A stretch of DNA of 64,000 bases from Microbacteriaceae bacterium (GTDB lineage Bacteria; Actinomycetota; Actinomycetes; Actinomycetales; Microbacteriaceae). The notes beneath the pieces were generated by a model. The model worked only from the letters and a program-made list of their open reading frames with translations, was not told the origin of the DNA and ran no database searches. A program made the position numbers and the translations under genes. The stretch covers positions 124,001-188,000 of the forward strand of contig JAODMT010000017.1 of assembly GCA_025464975.1 (NCBI GenBank), read 5' to 3'. How positions within the stretch are numbered: the stretch's first letter is position 1; each line of letters begins with the position of its first letter. This document shows positions 16,310 through 24,959 of the stretch, piece by piece.

Positions 16310-17209
16310 ATGACTACTGCACCACCTCACAGCGCTCCGTTCAACCGCAGTGCACCCGCAACCTGGGACGCGAGCCAACCGGAGCGTTGGGCCGTCCGCC
16401 GAACGGAGACGCGAGAGATCATCGCTCGCACCCGAACGGCGGACAAGCAGTCCAAAAAGCAGTTGCGCGAGCAGGTCGTGCTCAGCCATCTCGATCTCGC
16501 CGACACCATTGCCCGTCGCTATTCCGGTCACGGCCCCGAGGCGGACGACATCCGTCAGGTTGCCTACGTCGGCCTCGTCAAGGCATCCCAACGCTTCGAC
16601 CCCGACAAGGGAGAAGATTTCGTCTCCTTCGCCGTGCCCACGATTTCCGGTGAGATCAAGCGACACCTGCGCGACCACGGCTGGGTCATTCGCCCACCAC
16701 GCCCGGTGCAGGAACTCCGATCCCAGCTGAACGGCCTGTTCGGCTCCCTGGCCCAGGAACTCGGACACTCTCCGACGAATATGGAGCTTGCGCGCTGCCT
16801 CGACCGGGATCTCGCGGACGTGAGGGAGGCCATGGTCGCGCACGAGTCCATGCGTCCCGCGTCGCTCGATGTTCCGGTAGCAGACGACGAGGCGCTGACT
16901 CTGGCCGACACGATAGGCAGGGTGGACCGCGCGTTGGAGCGGGCCGAAGTGGTCGCCAATCTGTCCCCCGCGCTTCGACGACTGTCGATTCTGGAACGCA
17001 ATATCGTCTACCTGCGCTTCTTCGAGGAGCTCACGCAGCAGGAGATCGCGAGCCGGATTGGCGTCACCCAGATGCAGGTCTCCCGATTGCTCAAGAAGAT
17101 TCTCACGACGTTGCACTCTGCGCTGATTGATGAGCCGCCCCGATCCGTCGTCACAGTTCGGGAAGGTCGCCGGAATCGACAATCAGGCGCGCTATCTCTA
17201 CCAGCTTGA
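16310..17209 (+). CDS. RNA polymerase sigma factor of the SigB/SigF group
   Basis: A 299-residue alternative sigma factor. Region 2 has the core-binding helix and DDIRQVAYVGLVKASQRFDP near 75-95 with the FVSFAVPTISGEIKRHLRD -10 recognition helix near 100-118. Region 3 (VQELRSQLNGLFGSLAQELGHSPT) and region 4 with a clear helix-turn-helix TQQEIASRIGVTQMQVSRLL near 241-260 follow. This architecture is the stress/sporulation group (SigB/F), normally held by an anti-sigma factor; none is encoded nearby. The ATG at 16310 is used because family-like sequence starts soon after; a GTG/ATG 21 bases upstream is possible. The last 59 bases overlap the convergent ANTAR gene. Confidence 0.9.
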   Translation: MTTAPPHSAPFNRSAPATWDASQPERWAVRRTETREIIARTRTADKQSKKQLREQVVLSHLDLADTIARRYSGHGPEADDIRQVAYVGLVKASQRFDPDKGEDFVSFAVPTISGEIKRHLRDHGWVIRPPRPVQELRSQLNGLFGSLAQELGHSPTNMELARCLDRDLADVREAMVAHESMRPASLDVPVADDEALTLADTIGRVDRALERAEVVANLSPALRRLSILERNIVYLRFFEELTQQEIASRIGVTQMQVSRLLKKILTTLHSALIDEPPRSVVTVREGRRNRQSGALSLPA

Positions 17210-17846
17210 CGTTGTTGTCGCGCGAGTAGCGCCGAAGCACCTGGAAGGCTCGGGCGGTGTCGAGGGAATAGCGTTCCATGAGGATTCCCTGCGCCTGCCC
17301 GATGATAGTTCTGGTCGCGACCGCTTCGCCGAGTTCCGCTCTCGCTCGGGAAGAGACGTAAGCAAGGGAAGCGTGCACCGCGAGAATCTGCAAAGCATCG
17401 ACCGATTCCGCGTCGAACGCATCTGGTTCGGTCGCGAAGATGGTGAGCGATCCGAGCGGGCGCGCGTCATCACCAATCGGAACCGCAACGGCACTTCGCA
17501 TCCCCAGGGAGAGCGCATTAGGCGCCCAGCGTGCGAATCGGGAGTCTTTCCCACTGTCTTGTACAACAACCGTGCCAGACACCGCGAGGGCCGCGGCCCC
17601 CGGGCCCTCCCGAAGCTTGGCCTGCAGCTGTTCGAGCTCGAGCGCGAACTGGGAGGTTCCCGCCTCAATCGCCAGTCGACCGCGCGGTTGACGAGACGAG
17701 ATTGCGGCATCGGCCCCGGTCGTCAGCTCGGAGGCGAGTTGGGCGAGATGGCGGAGCATCGTGCTTGGCGTCGACTCCCGCGCGAGGGCGAGTGCGGCGT
17801 CAGCGAAGTAGCGTGTCGACGGTTGTTCATGCCCGAGTGCGCCCAT
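17151..17846 (-). CDS. GAF and ANTAR domain protein (RNA-binding antiterminator)
   Basis: A 231-residue signalling protein. A GAF-like sensor domain covers about 15-160 (MRSAVAVPIGDDARPLGSLTIFA near 125). The C-terminal ANTAR domain (about 170-225) shows the three-helix signature ATRTIIGQAQGILMERY and TARAFQVLRRYSRDNNVKL, which binds tandem stem-loops in nascent RNA to prevent termination. The ATG at 17846 has AAAGGGG upstream. A reading that starts at 17945 was rejected because its extra N-terminus is encoded by the CTACTCGACC repeat; a GTG about 27 bases upstream of the chosen ATG remains possible. The stop lies inside the sigma gene's 3' end. Confidence 0.88.
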   Translation of the reverse strand: MGALGHEQPSTRYFADAALALARESTPSTMLRHLAQLASELTTGADAAISSRQPRGRLAIEAGTSQFALELEQLQAKLREGPGAAALAVSGTVVVQDSGKDSRFARWAPNALSLGMRSAVAVPIGDDARPLGSLTIFATEPDAFDAESVDALQILAVHASLAYVSSRARAELGEAVATRTIIGQAQGILMERYSLDTARAFQVLRRYSRDNNVKLVEIARLIVDSGDLPEL

Positions 17847-17905
17847 TCTCGCCCCTTTCGTCTCTCCGCTCACTGTTCCTTCTACTCGCTTTTCGGTGGG
17901 ATACG

Positions 17906-18000
17906 TGGTCTCGATACACGCCCCAGAGGGCACTACTCGACCCACGAGGTGCTTCCGCGAGGCGCTACTCGACCCGCGGGGCGCTACTCGACCCGCGACA
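17906..18000. repeat. CTACTCGACC-family repeat that also ends a gene
   Basis: Opens with GTGGTCTCGATACACG and carries three copies of CTACTCGACCC at 17932-17943, 17965-17974 and 17984-17994. On the minus strand the last copy reads CGG GTC GAG TAG and supplies the final residues Arg-Val-Glu and the stop codon of the GT9 gene. Confidence 0.8.
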
Positions 18001-18934
18001 GCGACCGGGCGGCGGCGAGCACCTCATCTACCGTGACAGCCAGAATGGCCGGATCCGGCGTTTCGGAGAAGGTCTCGCCGAGCCGCCTGCTGGCATCGGT
18101 CAGAACGATGTGGGGGCCGGATCGCGGCGGTCCCCACTCCTCCGGCGGCGCCGGCCCGAACAGCACGACCGAGGAAATTCCGTATGCAGACGCCAGATGA
18201 GCCGCCCCGGTGTCGGCCGAAATCACGAGGCGAGCGGCCGCTACCTCGGCCGCGAACTCATCGAGGGTCAGCCGACCGGCCAGGACCGCTGCATCCGGCA
18301 GTCCCGCGAGTTCGGCCACCCGCAACGCCCTCTCCCGCTCTTTGCCGCTGCCGGTAAAGCAGACGTCGTGCCCGCCGCCGGCAAGCGCTGCGGCGACCCT
18401 GGCGAATCGTTCCACCGGCCACTGACGGGAGCCATAGAAGGCGCCGACGTGCACGATTGTCGCCCCGGGGACACGGGGCGCGACCACCGGAACCTCGATC
18501 GCGAGGTCGTCAGCATCCGCCGCGACTCCGTAGGCGCGCACGAGTCGAACCCAACGCTCACGCTCGTGGATGCCATGGGCCCACTCCGGCCCCGGGGGGT
18601 CGTGCGAAATCGACAGTCGGGCGCCGAGCGCGGTGATGATCGAACGGCTCTCGCTCCCATCGCCGTGCATGTTCACCGCAACGTCGACGCGACCTGGCGC
18701 GAGGGGAAGCGGATCGTTGAGGCCAGGCGTCGGCAGGAGCGAGTCCACACCGCCGATCAGGTCGGCGATCGGGGCGAGCCACTGCGGAACGGCGAGGATC
18801 AACCGGTGATCCGGGAACGCCCGCCTGATTCCGTGCACGGCCGGCACGGCGACGAGCAGGTCGCCGAGCTTGAGAGCGCGCAGCACCAACAACTCCGGGC
18901 GATCGTGCGGAGAAGCCGCATCCATCAGGTGCAT
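17984..18934 (-). CDS. Glycosyltransferase family 9 (ADP-heptosyltransferase-like)
   Basis: A 316-residue GT-B enzyme. The N-terminal domain starts with ELLVLRALKLGDLLVAVPAV, the family's acceptor-side signature, and the C-terminal domain has the nucleotide-sugar segments VHVGAFYGSRQWPVERFA near 167 and ISADTGAAHLASAYG near 243, where the Asp-Thr-Gly-x-x-His is diagnostic of heptosyltransferases (WaaC/WaaF-like). It should transfer heptose from ADP-heptose to a glycan on the cytoplasmic side. Divergent from the GmhB-like gene, at the left edge of the heptose cluster. Its stop codon comes from an intergenic repeat, so the C-terminus may differ from relatives. Confidence 0.88.
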   Translation of the reverse strand: MHLMDAASPHDRPELLVLRALKLGDLLVAVPAVHGIRRAFPDHRLILAVPQWLAPIADLIGGVDSLLPTPGLNDPLPLAPGRVDVAVNMHGDGSESRSIITALGARLSISHDPPGPEWAHGIHERERWVRLVRAYGVAADADDLAIEVPVVAPRVPGATIVHVGAFYGSRQWPVERFARVAAALAGGGHDVCFTGSGKERERALRVAELAGLPDAAVLAGRLTLDEFAAEVAAARLVISADTGAAHLASAYGISSVVLFGPAPPEEWGPPRSGPHIVLTDASRRLGETFSETPDPAILAVTVDEVLAAARSLSRVE

Positions 18935-18964
18935 CGTTCCACCCTCACAGACCCGGCCCGCAAT

Positions 18965-19030
18965 CGTAAGAGAAGCCGGAGAAGAAGAAGGAGAAGAAGC
19001 GTTTGGAGAAGTAGAAGCAGGGGAATAGCA
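18965..19030 (+). other. Polypurine tract between divergent genes
   Basis: About 65 bases that are almost only A and G on the plus strand, with many GAGAAG and AGAAGA words, broken only by a few pyrimidines. It fills the space between the divergent GT9 and GmhB-like starts, so it lies where the promoter and ribosome binding site of the right-hand operon should be. Confidence 0.6.
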
Positions 19031-19035
19031 GGGAC

Positions 19036-19608
19036 ATGACCGGTTACTCGACTCGGCGGACCGCTGCCGTGCTGTTCGACCGCGACGGCACCCTCGTCGT
19101 CGACGTGCCGTTCAACGGCGACCCAGAGCGGGTCGTTTCAATGCCGACCGCCCACCGCGCGCTTGGCCTCCTTCGCGCGGCAGGCATCTCTACCGGCGTC
19201 ATCACGAATCAGTCGGGAGTCGCCCTCGGGCTTGTCACGTCGGCGGAGGTCGCCGCCGTCAACTCGCGGATCGATCGCCTCCTCGGCCCGTTTGGCGTGT
19301 GGGAGGTATGCCCACACCGCGCCTTGGACAGATGCTCCTGCCGGAAACCCCGCCCGGGCATGATCCTGCGGGCCGCGGAGCGCTTGAACATCGCGCCGGC
19401 GGAGGTTGCGGTAATTGGTGACATCGGTTCGGATGTTGCCGCCGCCCGAGCCGCTGGAGCGCGCGGGATCCTCGTGCCAACCCCGGCGACACGCGCGGCC
19501 GAGATTCGCGACGCCGAAGAGGTGGCCACGACATTGCTTGCGGCGGTGACTCTTCTGCTCGCAGACGCGCCGAATCCGGACTCCCCACTCGAGGCGAGCG
19601 CGCGGTGA
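19036..19608 (+). CDS. gmhB: HAD-IIIA phosphatase, D-glycero-D-manno-heptose 1,7-bisphosphate phosphatase-like
   Basis: A 190-residue haloacid dehalogenase enzyme. The nucleophile motif FDRDGTL is at about 14-20, motif II ITNQSG near 56, the zinc-binding insert CPHRALDRCSCRKP near 92-105 and the acidic motif VIGDIGSDVAAA near 128. The Cys/His insert is the mark of GmhB and histidinol-phosphatase relatives. In the heptose pathway it removes the C7 phosphate so that the HldE transferase domain can act. It opens the plus-strand heptose operon and overlaps the next gene by 4 bases (GTGA). Confidence 0.88.
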   Translation: MTGYSTRRTAAVLFDRDGTLVVDVPFNGDPERVVSMPTAHRALGLLRAAGISTGVITNQSGVALGLVTSAEVAAVNSRIDRLLGPFGVWEVCPHRALDRCSCRKPRPGMILRAAERLNIAPAEVAVIGDIGSDVAAARAAGARGILVPTPATRAAEIRDAEEVATTLLAAVTLLLADAPNPDSPLEASAR

Positions 19609-20660
19609 GCCGCCGGGCGCTGGTTGTTCGCCTTGACAGCATGGGCGACGTGATCTTGGCCGGCCCCGCGGTGCGAGCGGTTGCCGAGACGCCCGGCATC
19701 GACGCCGTCTGGATGCTGTGCGGTCCAGAGGGCGCGGCAGCGGCGGCATTGCTCCCCGGCGTCGACCGGGTCATCACCTGGTCGTGCCCCTGGATCGTCA
19801 ATGCACCCGGCGCTATCACCGATCAACACATTGATCGACTGCGGGCACAGCTCGCCGAGTTCCGGGCCGACGAGGCGGTCATCCTGACCTCGTTCCATCA
19901 GTCGCCCCTTCCGCTCGCCCTGATTCTCAGGCTCGCAGGCATCGAGCGGATCACTGGAGTATCCGTGGACTACGCCGGAAGCCTGCTTGACGTGCGGCTC
20001 AGGCCTGGCGAGGACCTCGACGAGGAGCTTCCCGAGGCGCTTCGGGCGCTCGCGATTGTGCGAGCGGCCGGCTTCACCATCGGGGCATCCGAGCAGGAAC
20101 GACTTCGGCTCGTTCCGACGCCCGACGTGAGTCCTCTCGTGCTCCCCGGACCGTACGTCGTCGTTCACCCGGGCGCGTCCGCCCCGTCGCGGCGGTGGCC
20201 GGCGCCACTCGCCGCTGCGGCGGTTCGTGCGCTGACCGAGGATGGCCTCCGGGTGATCGTGACAGGTTCGACGGCCGAGCAATCGCTCACCGCCGAGGTC
20301 GCCGGAACCGACGGTCTCGACCTCGGCGGTTCGCTCGAACTGCCACAACTTGCCTCAGTGCTCGCCGGCGCCTCCGTGGTTATCGCGGGAAACACCGGCC
20401 CAGCGCATCTCGCCGCGGCGGTCGGCACCCCGGTCGTCAGTCTCTTCTCACCGGTGGTTTCCGCGACGCGCTGGGCGCCGTGGGGGGTTCCCTCTGTCGT
20501 CCTCGGCGACCAGGATGCGGCGTGCCGGAACAGCCGAGCACGCGAGTGCCCGATCCCGGGGCACCCCTGTCTTGCCTCGATTGGGGTCGACAGCGTTGTG
20601 GAGGCGTGTCACCTGTTGCTCGGCGATCGCTCCCGCGTTGGAGCGGAGGCCACGGTATGA
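19605..20660 (+). CDS. Glycosyltransferase family 9 (heptosyltransferase-like)
   Basis: 351 residues, GT-B fold. N-terminal signature ALVVRLDSMGDVILAGPAVRA near 5-25. In the C-terminal half VVHPGASAPSRRWPAPL near 187 and IAGNTGPAHLAAAVGTPV near 264 form the ADP-heptose site. A Cys-rich end (CRNSRARECPIPGHPCL) is like that of actinobacterial members. GTG start at 19605 lies in a 4-base overlap with the HAD gene; the stop overlaps the next ATG. It probably adds a heptose unit to the same glycan as the other two GT9 proteins. Acceptor unknown. Confidence 0.88.
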   Translation: MSRRALVVRLDSMGDVILAGPAVRAVAETPGIDAVWMLCGPEGAAAAALLPGVDRVITWSCPWIVNAPGAITDQHIDRLRAQLAEFRADEAVILTSFHQSPLPLALILRLAGIERITGVSVDYAGSLLDVRLRPGEDLDEELPEALRALAIVRAAGFTIGASEQERLRLVPTPDVSPLVLPGPYVVVHPGASAPSRRWPAPLAAAAVRALTEDGLRVIVTGSTAEQSLTAEVAGTDGLDLGGSLELPQLASVLAGASVVIAGNTGPAHLAAAVGTPVVSLFSPVVSATRWAPWGVPSVVLGDQDAACRNSRARECPIPGHPCLASIGVDSVVEACHLLLGDRSRVGAEATV

Positions 20661-21670
20661 GAGTCATGGTTTGGCACGTGCACGGCGGCTGGATGGACGC
20701 CTTCGTTCGGGGCGATCACGAGTATCTGATCCCCACGATGGAGAATCACCACGCCACCGGGCTCGGCGCGGGCGGGAGGAGTTGGCCAGCGAGTGTCAGC
20801 GAGCTGACGCCCAGAGACTTGGCCGAGGCGGACGTCGACGTCGTGGTGCTCCAACGTCTGGAGGAGCTCGAGGCATCCGAAAAGCTGCTCGGGCGTCGAC
20901 TTGGCCGTGACCTGCCCGCGCTGTTCGTCGAGCACAACGCGCCCCGCGGGGATGTGCCGAACTCGCGGCATCCGCTAGCCGACCGCGACGACCTGACGAT
21001 CGTGCACGTCACCCACTTCAACCGGCTGATGTGGGACTGCGGCTCCACCCACACGACGGTCATCGAGCACGGCGTCCCCGACCCGGGCGAGCTTTACCGC
21101 GGCGATGCGGCCACCCTCGGAGTCGTCATCAACGAGCCGGTGCGGCGCTGGCGGGTGACGGGATCCGACCTCATCGCGCCATTCGCCGCGGTCGCGCCGG
21201 TCGAACTGTTCGGCATGAAGACGGAACTGCTCGCGGACCGACTCGGCCTTGCCCGCGATCGACTGGTCGTGCGAGGCGACCTTCCGACCGACGAACTGCA
21301 CGCCACGCTCGCGGGCTGCCGCGCCTACCTTCACCCGGTGCGCTGGACGTCCCTCGGGTTGGCCCTTCTCGAGGCCATGCACCTCGGGATGCCGGTCGTC
21401 GCGCTCGCGACGACCGAGGCGTACCGCGCCGTGCCTCCCGAGGCCGGATTCCTCTCGACCGATGTTGACGAACTCACCTCCGGGGTGCGGATTCTGATGA
21501 ACGACCCCGAGGAGGCCGCGGCTCGAGGTCACGCGGCTCGGCTATTCGCGCTCGCCCATTTCGGACTGGACGCCTTCCTCGCACGGTGGACGACGGCACT
21601 CGATGACGCGGTCTCCCGCTCGCCTCGCCCGTCAGCGACCGCAATGACGGCAATGGAAAGGACACGATGA
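20657..21670 (+). CDS. Glycosyltransferase, GT4-type (GT-B fold)
   Basis: 337 residues. The N-terminus [19 protein letters not shown] is a typical start of this subgroup, with [13 protein letters not shown] and [12 protein letters not shown] in the acceptor domain. The C-terminal domain keeps the donor-binding pattern in reduced form: [25 protein letters not shown] near 233-257, where the usual EPFGL is SLGL. The start was moved from an upstream in-frame codon to ATG 20657, which forms the ATGA overlap seen throughout this operon. Donor and acceptor unknown; the heptose context suggests assembly of the same polymer. Confidence 0.85.
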   Translation: MRVMVWHVHGGWMDAFVRGDHEYLIPTMENHHATGLGAGGRSWPASVSELTPRDLAEADVDVVVLQRLEELEASEKLLGRRLGRDLPALFVEHNAPRGDVPNSRHPLADRDDLTIVHVTHFNRLMWDCGSTHTTVIEHGVPDPGELYRGDAATLGVVINEPVRRWRVTGSDLIAPFAAVAPVELFGMKTELLADRLGLARDRLVVRGDLPTDELHATLAGCRAYLHPVRWTSLGLALLEAMHLGMPVVALATTEAYRAVPPEAGFLSTDVDELTSGVRILMNDPEEAAARGHAARLFALAHFGLDAFLARWTTALDDAVSRSPRPSATAMTAMERTR

Positions 21671-22914
21671 TGCGGATTTCCATGGTCTCAGAACACGCCA
21701 GCCCGCTCGCCGCCCTCGGCGGTGTCGATGCGGGCGGCCAGAACGTTCATGTCGCCGCCCTCGCCAAGGCCCTCGCCCGCCGGGGCGACGAGGTCACGGT
21801 CTACACACGACGGGATGACCCCTCCCTTCCGACCCGGGTGCGACTAGGTCACGGTGTCGAAGTCGTACATATCACCGCGGGACCGGCGCGTGCGATCCCG
21901 AAGGACCAATTGCTGCCATACATGGCTGCCCTTGCCGACGGTCTCCACGCCGACTGGTCAAGATCGCGGCCGGACGTCGTGCACAGCCACTTCTGGATGT
22001 CCGGAGTGGCGGCGTTGATCGCAGCCGGTCGCAGCACGCCGGCGCTCCCGGTGGTGCACACCTTTCACGCCCTCGGAGCAGTGAAACGCCGCCATCAGGG
22101 AGCGGACGATACGAGTCCGGTGGAACGGGAATGGCTCGAACCCCACGTGGGGATGCAGAGCGACGCGATCATTGCCACGTGCTCTGACGAAACCTTCGAG
22201 CTCAAGAAAATGGGGGTGCGAGCCAGCGCGATCTCGGTTGTGCCGTGCGGTGTCGACCTCGACCTGTTCGGAGCAACCGGGCCGGCCGAGTCACGCGGCC
22301 GTCGTCATCGCATCATGACCGTAGGCAGACTGGTTCCGCGCAAAGGCGTCGGGCTCGCCATCGAGGCCCTCGCGCAATTGCGGGCTGAAGGCCTGCACGA
22401 CGTCGAGCTCGTCATCGTCGGCGGCGCCGGCGACTCGAACGGCTCGGCCGAAGACCCGGAGCTTCGTCGACTCATCGGGCTCGCCCGCGCGCTTGGAGTT
22501 GATGATCGGGTCATCATCCGCGGCCAGGTGTCCCGGCCGGACATGCCGAAGGTCTTGCGCTCGGCCGATATCGTCGTGTGCGCTCCCTGGTACGAGCCAT
22601 TCGGAATAGTCCCGCTCGAGGCGATGGCATGCGGGGTGCCCGTCGTTGCGTCCACCGTCGGCGGACTCATCGACACGGTTGTCGACGGCGTGACCGGCGT
22701 TCACGTTCCGCCGCGAGACCCGGAGGCGATCGCCTCGGCAGTCGGGGGCTTGCTCGGCGACGAGAGCCGCCGCCGGCGGCTCGCCGAAGCCGGCCTGAAG
22801 CGGGTGAAGAGGTATTCCTGGGATCGCGTCGCGTCCGACACCGCCCGAATTTACCGAGTCACCGCCGCTCGGACCGCCAGCGGGCCGATTTCGGCGACGG
22901 GAGGTTCCCGATGA
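21667..22914 (+). CDS. Glycosyltransferase family 4
   Basis: 415 residues. N-terminal acceptor domain with [23 protein letters not shown] near 18-40 and HSHFWMSG near 100, resembling the MshA/sucrose-phosphate-synthase group. Donor domain: [17 protein letters not shown] near 219, then [22 protein letters not shown] near 309-330 with the EX7E motif (two Glu, GT4 hallmark), and [13 protein letters not shown]. Retaining mechanism is expected. Starts with ATG at 21667 in a 4-base overlap with the previous gene. Likely builds the core of the heptose-containing glycan; donor is not determined by sequence. Confidence 0.9.
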   Translation: MMRISMVSEHASPLAALGGVDAGGQNVHVAALAKALARRGDEVTVYTRRDDPSLPTRVRLGHGVEVVHITAGPARAIPKDQLLPYMAALADGLHADWSRSRPDVVHSHFWMSGVAALIAAGRSTPALPVVHTFHALGAVKRRHQGADDTSPVEREWLEPHVGMQSDAIIATCSDETFELKKMGVRASAISVVPCGVDLDLFGATGPAESRGRRHRIMTVGRLVPRKGVGLAIEALAQLRAEGLHDVELVIVGGAGDSNGSAEDPELRRLIGLARALGVDDRVIIRGQVSRPDMPKVLRSADIVVCAPWYEPFGIVPLEAMACGVPVVASTVGGLIDTVVDGVTGVHVPPRDPEAIASAVGGLLGDESRRRRLAEAGLKRVKRYSWDRVASDTARIYRVTAARTASGPISATGGSR

Positions 22915-23528
22915 CTCTGCATGAGGTGCTCACCGGTCCGGTTGAAACCATCCCCGGGGCGCTGAGCCACATCGAAGCCCTCCGTCCGGTATTGATCGCA
23001 CTCGAGGCGCACGCGGCGCAACTGGATGATTGGGGGCGGCGGCTCGCCGATCGGCTCCTGGTCGGCGGGCGGCTTCTCGTCGCGGGCAACGGGGGCTCGG
23101 CCGCCGAGGCGCAACACCTGACCGCCGAACTGCTCGGTCGATTCGACGGCGAGCGCCGAGCATTCTCGGCCATCGCGCTGCACGCCGACACGTCGAGCAT
23201 GACGGCGATCGGCAACGACTACGGGTTCGAGCACGTCTTCTCCCGCCAGGTGTACGGTCACGCTCGCGAGGGTGACGTGCTCATGCTTCTCTCCACGAGC
23301 GGAGCCAGCCCCAACCTGCTGCTCGCGGCGGAGGCCGGGCGGTCCTGCGGCGCCACGACGTGGGCCCTTACCGGCGAGGGACCGAACCCGCTCAGCCGGG
23401 TGGTCGACGAGTGCGTCTGCCTCCCCGGACCGGCGGCCAACGTGCAGGAAGCGCACCTCGTTGCCGTGCACGCGATGTGCCGCTCCTACGATGCCGCGGT
23501 CGCCAAGGCGGAAGGGACGAACCCGTGA
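22911..23528 (+). CDS. gmhA: D-sedoheptulose-7-phosphate isomerase
   Basis: 205 residues with a SIS (sugar isomerase) fold. First step of heptose synthesis: sedoheptulose 7-phosphate to D-glycero-D-manno-heptose 7-phosphate. Family features: [21 protein letters not shown] near 59-79 with the zinc/catalytic His and Glu, [21 protein letters not shown] near 94, [13 protein letters not shown] near 125 (phosphate site), and the C-terminal [11 protein letters not shown] holding the second catalytic His. The ATG at 22911 shares ATGA with the previous stop; a reading from 22578 runs inside that gene and was rejected. Confidence 0.93.
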   Translation: MTLHEVLTGPVETIPGALSHIEALRPVLIALEAHAAQLDDWGRRLADRLLVGGRLLVAGNGGSAAEAQHLTAELLGRFDGERRAFSAIALHADTSSMTAIGNDYGFEHVFSRQVYGHAREGDVLMLLSTSGASPNLLLAAEAGRSCGATTWALTGEGPNPLSRVVDECVCLPGPAANVQEAHLVAVHAMCRSYDAAVAKAEGTNP

Positions 23529-24901
23529 CGATCGACGCGGCTCGGACGATCGTGGTGGTCGGCGATGTGCTGCTCGACGCTGATCTGTCCGGGCACTCCC
23601 ACCGGCTCAGCCCAGACGCCCCCGTCCCTGTCGTCGACGCGCCGCAGACCCGGTTCCGGGCCGGGGGCGCCGGTCTCGCCGCGACGATGCTGCTGAGCGA
23701 CGGGCGCCGCGTGCAGCTCGTCACCGCGCTCTCCGACGACGCCAGATCTGCGCAGTTGCGCGAGCAGCTCGCCGACGTGCCGCTGGTCTCGGGAGCATCC
23801 GGGGCGCCGACGCCGACCAAGACACGGGTAAGTGCAGGCGGTCATGCCATCGTGCGAATCGATGAGGGCTGCGAGCCCGCACCGCCACCGCGGGTGACGG
23901 AGCAGATGATCACCGCGATCGAGCGGGCGGACGCGATTCTCGTCGCCGACTACGGAAGAGGGGTCGCCGCTCATCCGCAGGTCAGGGCTGCGCTCCTCGC
24001 GCGGGGACGCCAGGTCCCGCTGGTGTGGGATCCGCACCCCCGCGGGGCCGACCCTGTCGAAAGCGCATTCGTGGTCACCCCCAATCTCGACGAGGCCGCC
24101 TCCGCATCGGGGATCGCCGGAACCGGTATGGATGCCGCGGCGCGAGCCGGCGAGGCGCTCAGGGGCCGGTGGGGTTGCCGCGCGGTCGCCGTCACGATGG
24201 GCGAGCACGGCGTAATGCTCTCGACGGCCGGCTCGTACCCGCTCGTCGTTGCCCCACCATCCGCCATTGCGGGCGACCCATGCGGAGCCGGCGACCGGCT
24301 CGCGGCCTCCCTCATCGGGCAGCTCGCGGACGGTGAATCGCTCGAGGACGCGGTGGCAGCGGGCGTCGTCGACGCGACCGCGTTCCTCGCCGCAGGCGGT
24401 GTTCGCGGGATGGCGCTTCGGCCGGAGCCGATTCGGGTCAGCGGCGCCGTCGACGCGCTCCGGGTGGCGAGAGAGACGAAGGCACGCGGGGGAATCGTTG
24501 TGGCGACCGGCGGGTGTTTCGACCTCTTGCACGCCGGCCACGCCAGAACGCTGTCCGCCGCACGCGCGCTCGGCGACTGCCTCATCGTCTGCCTGAATTC
24601 GGACGCGTCCGTTCGGCGGCTGAAGGGTCCGGACCGACCAATTGTGGAGCAGGGCGACCGGGCCGATCTGCTCGCCTCGCTGCAGTGCGTCGATGCCGTG
24701 CTCGTGTTCGACGAGGACACGCCGGAGATGGCGATGTCTCAACTGAAGCCAGACCTCTGGGTGAAGGGGGGCGACTACCGCGAGAGCGACCTGCCGGAGG
24801 CGGCGCTCCTCTCCGGCTGGGGCGGCAGCGTGATGACGGTTCCCTACCACCTCGGTCGCTCGACCTCCCGGCTGGCCTCGGCTCTCGCCGATGTCGGTTA
24901 G
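23525..24901 (+). CDS. hldE: HldE-type bifunctional heptose kinase/nucleotidyltransferase, copy 1
   Basis: 458 residues in two domains. Residues 1-315 are a PfkB/ribokinase fold (VGDVLLDADLSG near 10-21, RAGGAGLAAT near 47, DPCGAGDR near 255 with the catalytic Asp), expected to phosphorylate C1 of heptose 7-phosphate. Residues 325-458 are a cytidylyltransferase fold with GCFDLLHAGHARTL (HxGH) near 334, NSDASVRRLKG and the end motif KGGDY near 415, expected to add AMP. The kinase half is shorter and more divergent than in copy 2 (DGRR loop, DPCGAGDR). The GTG at 23525 overlaps the GmhA stop. See 28316-29812 for the paralogue. Confidence 0.9.
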   Translation: MTIDAARTIVVVGDVLLDADLSGHSHRLSPDAPVPVVDAPQTRFRAGGAGLAATMLLSDGRRVQLVTALSDDARSAQLREQLADVPLVSGASGAPTPTKTRVSAGGHAIVRIDEGCEPAPPPRVTEQMITAIERADAILVADYGRGVAAHPQVRAALLARGRQVPLVWDPHPRGADPVESAFVVTPNLDEAASASGIAGTGMDAAARAGEALRGRWGCRAVAVTMGEHGVMLSTAGSYPLVVAPPSAIAGDPCGAGDRLAASLIGQLADGESLEDAVAAGVVDATAFLAAGGVRGMALRPEPIRVSGAVDALRVARETKARGGIVVATGGCFDLLHAGHARTLSAARALGDCLIVCLNSDASVRRLKGPDRPIVEQGDRADLLASLQCVDAVLVFDEDTPEMAMSQLKPDLWVKGGDYRESDLPEAALLSGWGGSVMTVPYHLGRSTSRLASALADVG

Positions 24902-24959
24902 TGCACGTCGGAGTACCTCACAATCGCCTGCTACCGGCAGGCACAAGGAAGGAAGTTTC

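Noticed and set aside
17847-17945. N-terminal extension of the ANTAR protein
   Set aside because: Encoded by the intergenic repeat; an ATG with AAAGGGG is found at the place where family-like sequence begins.
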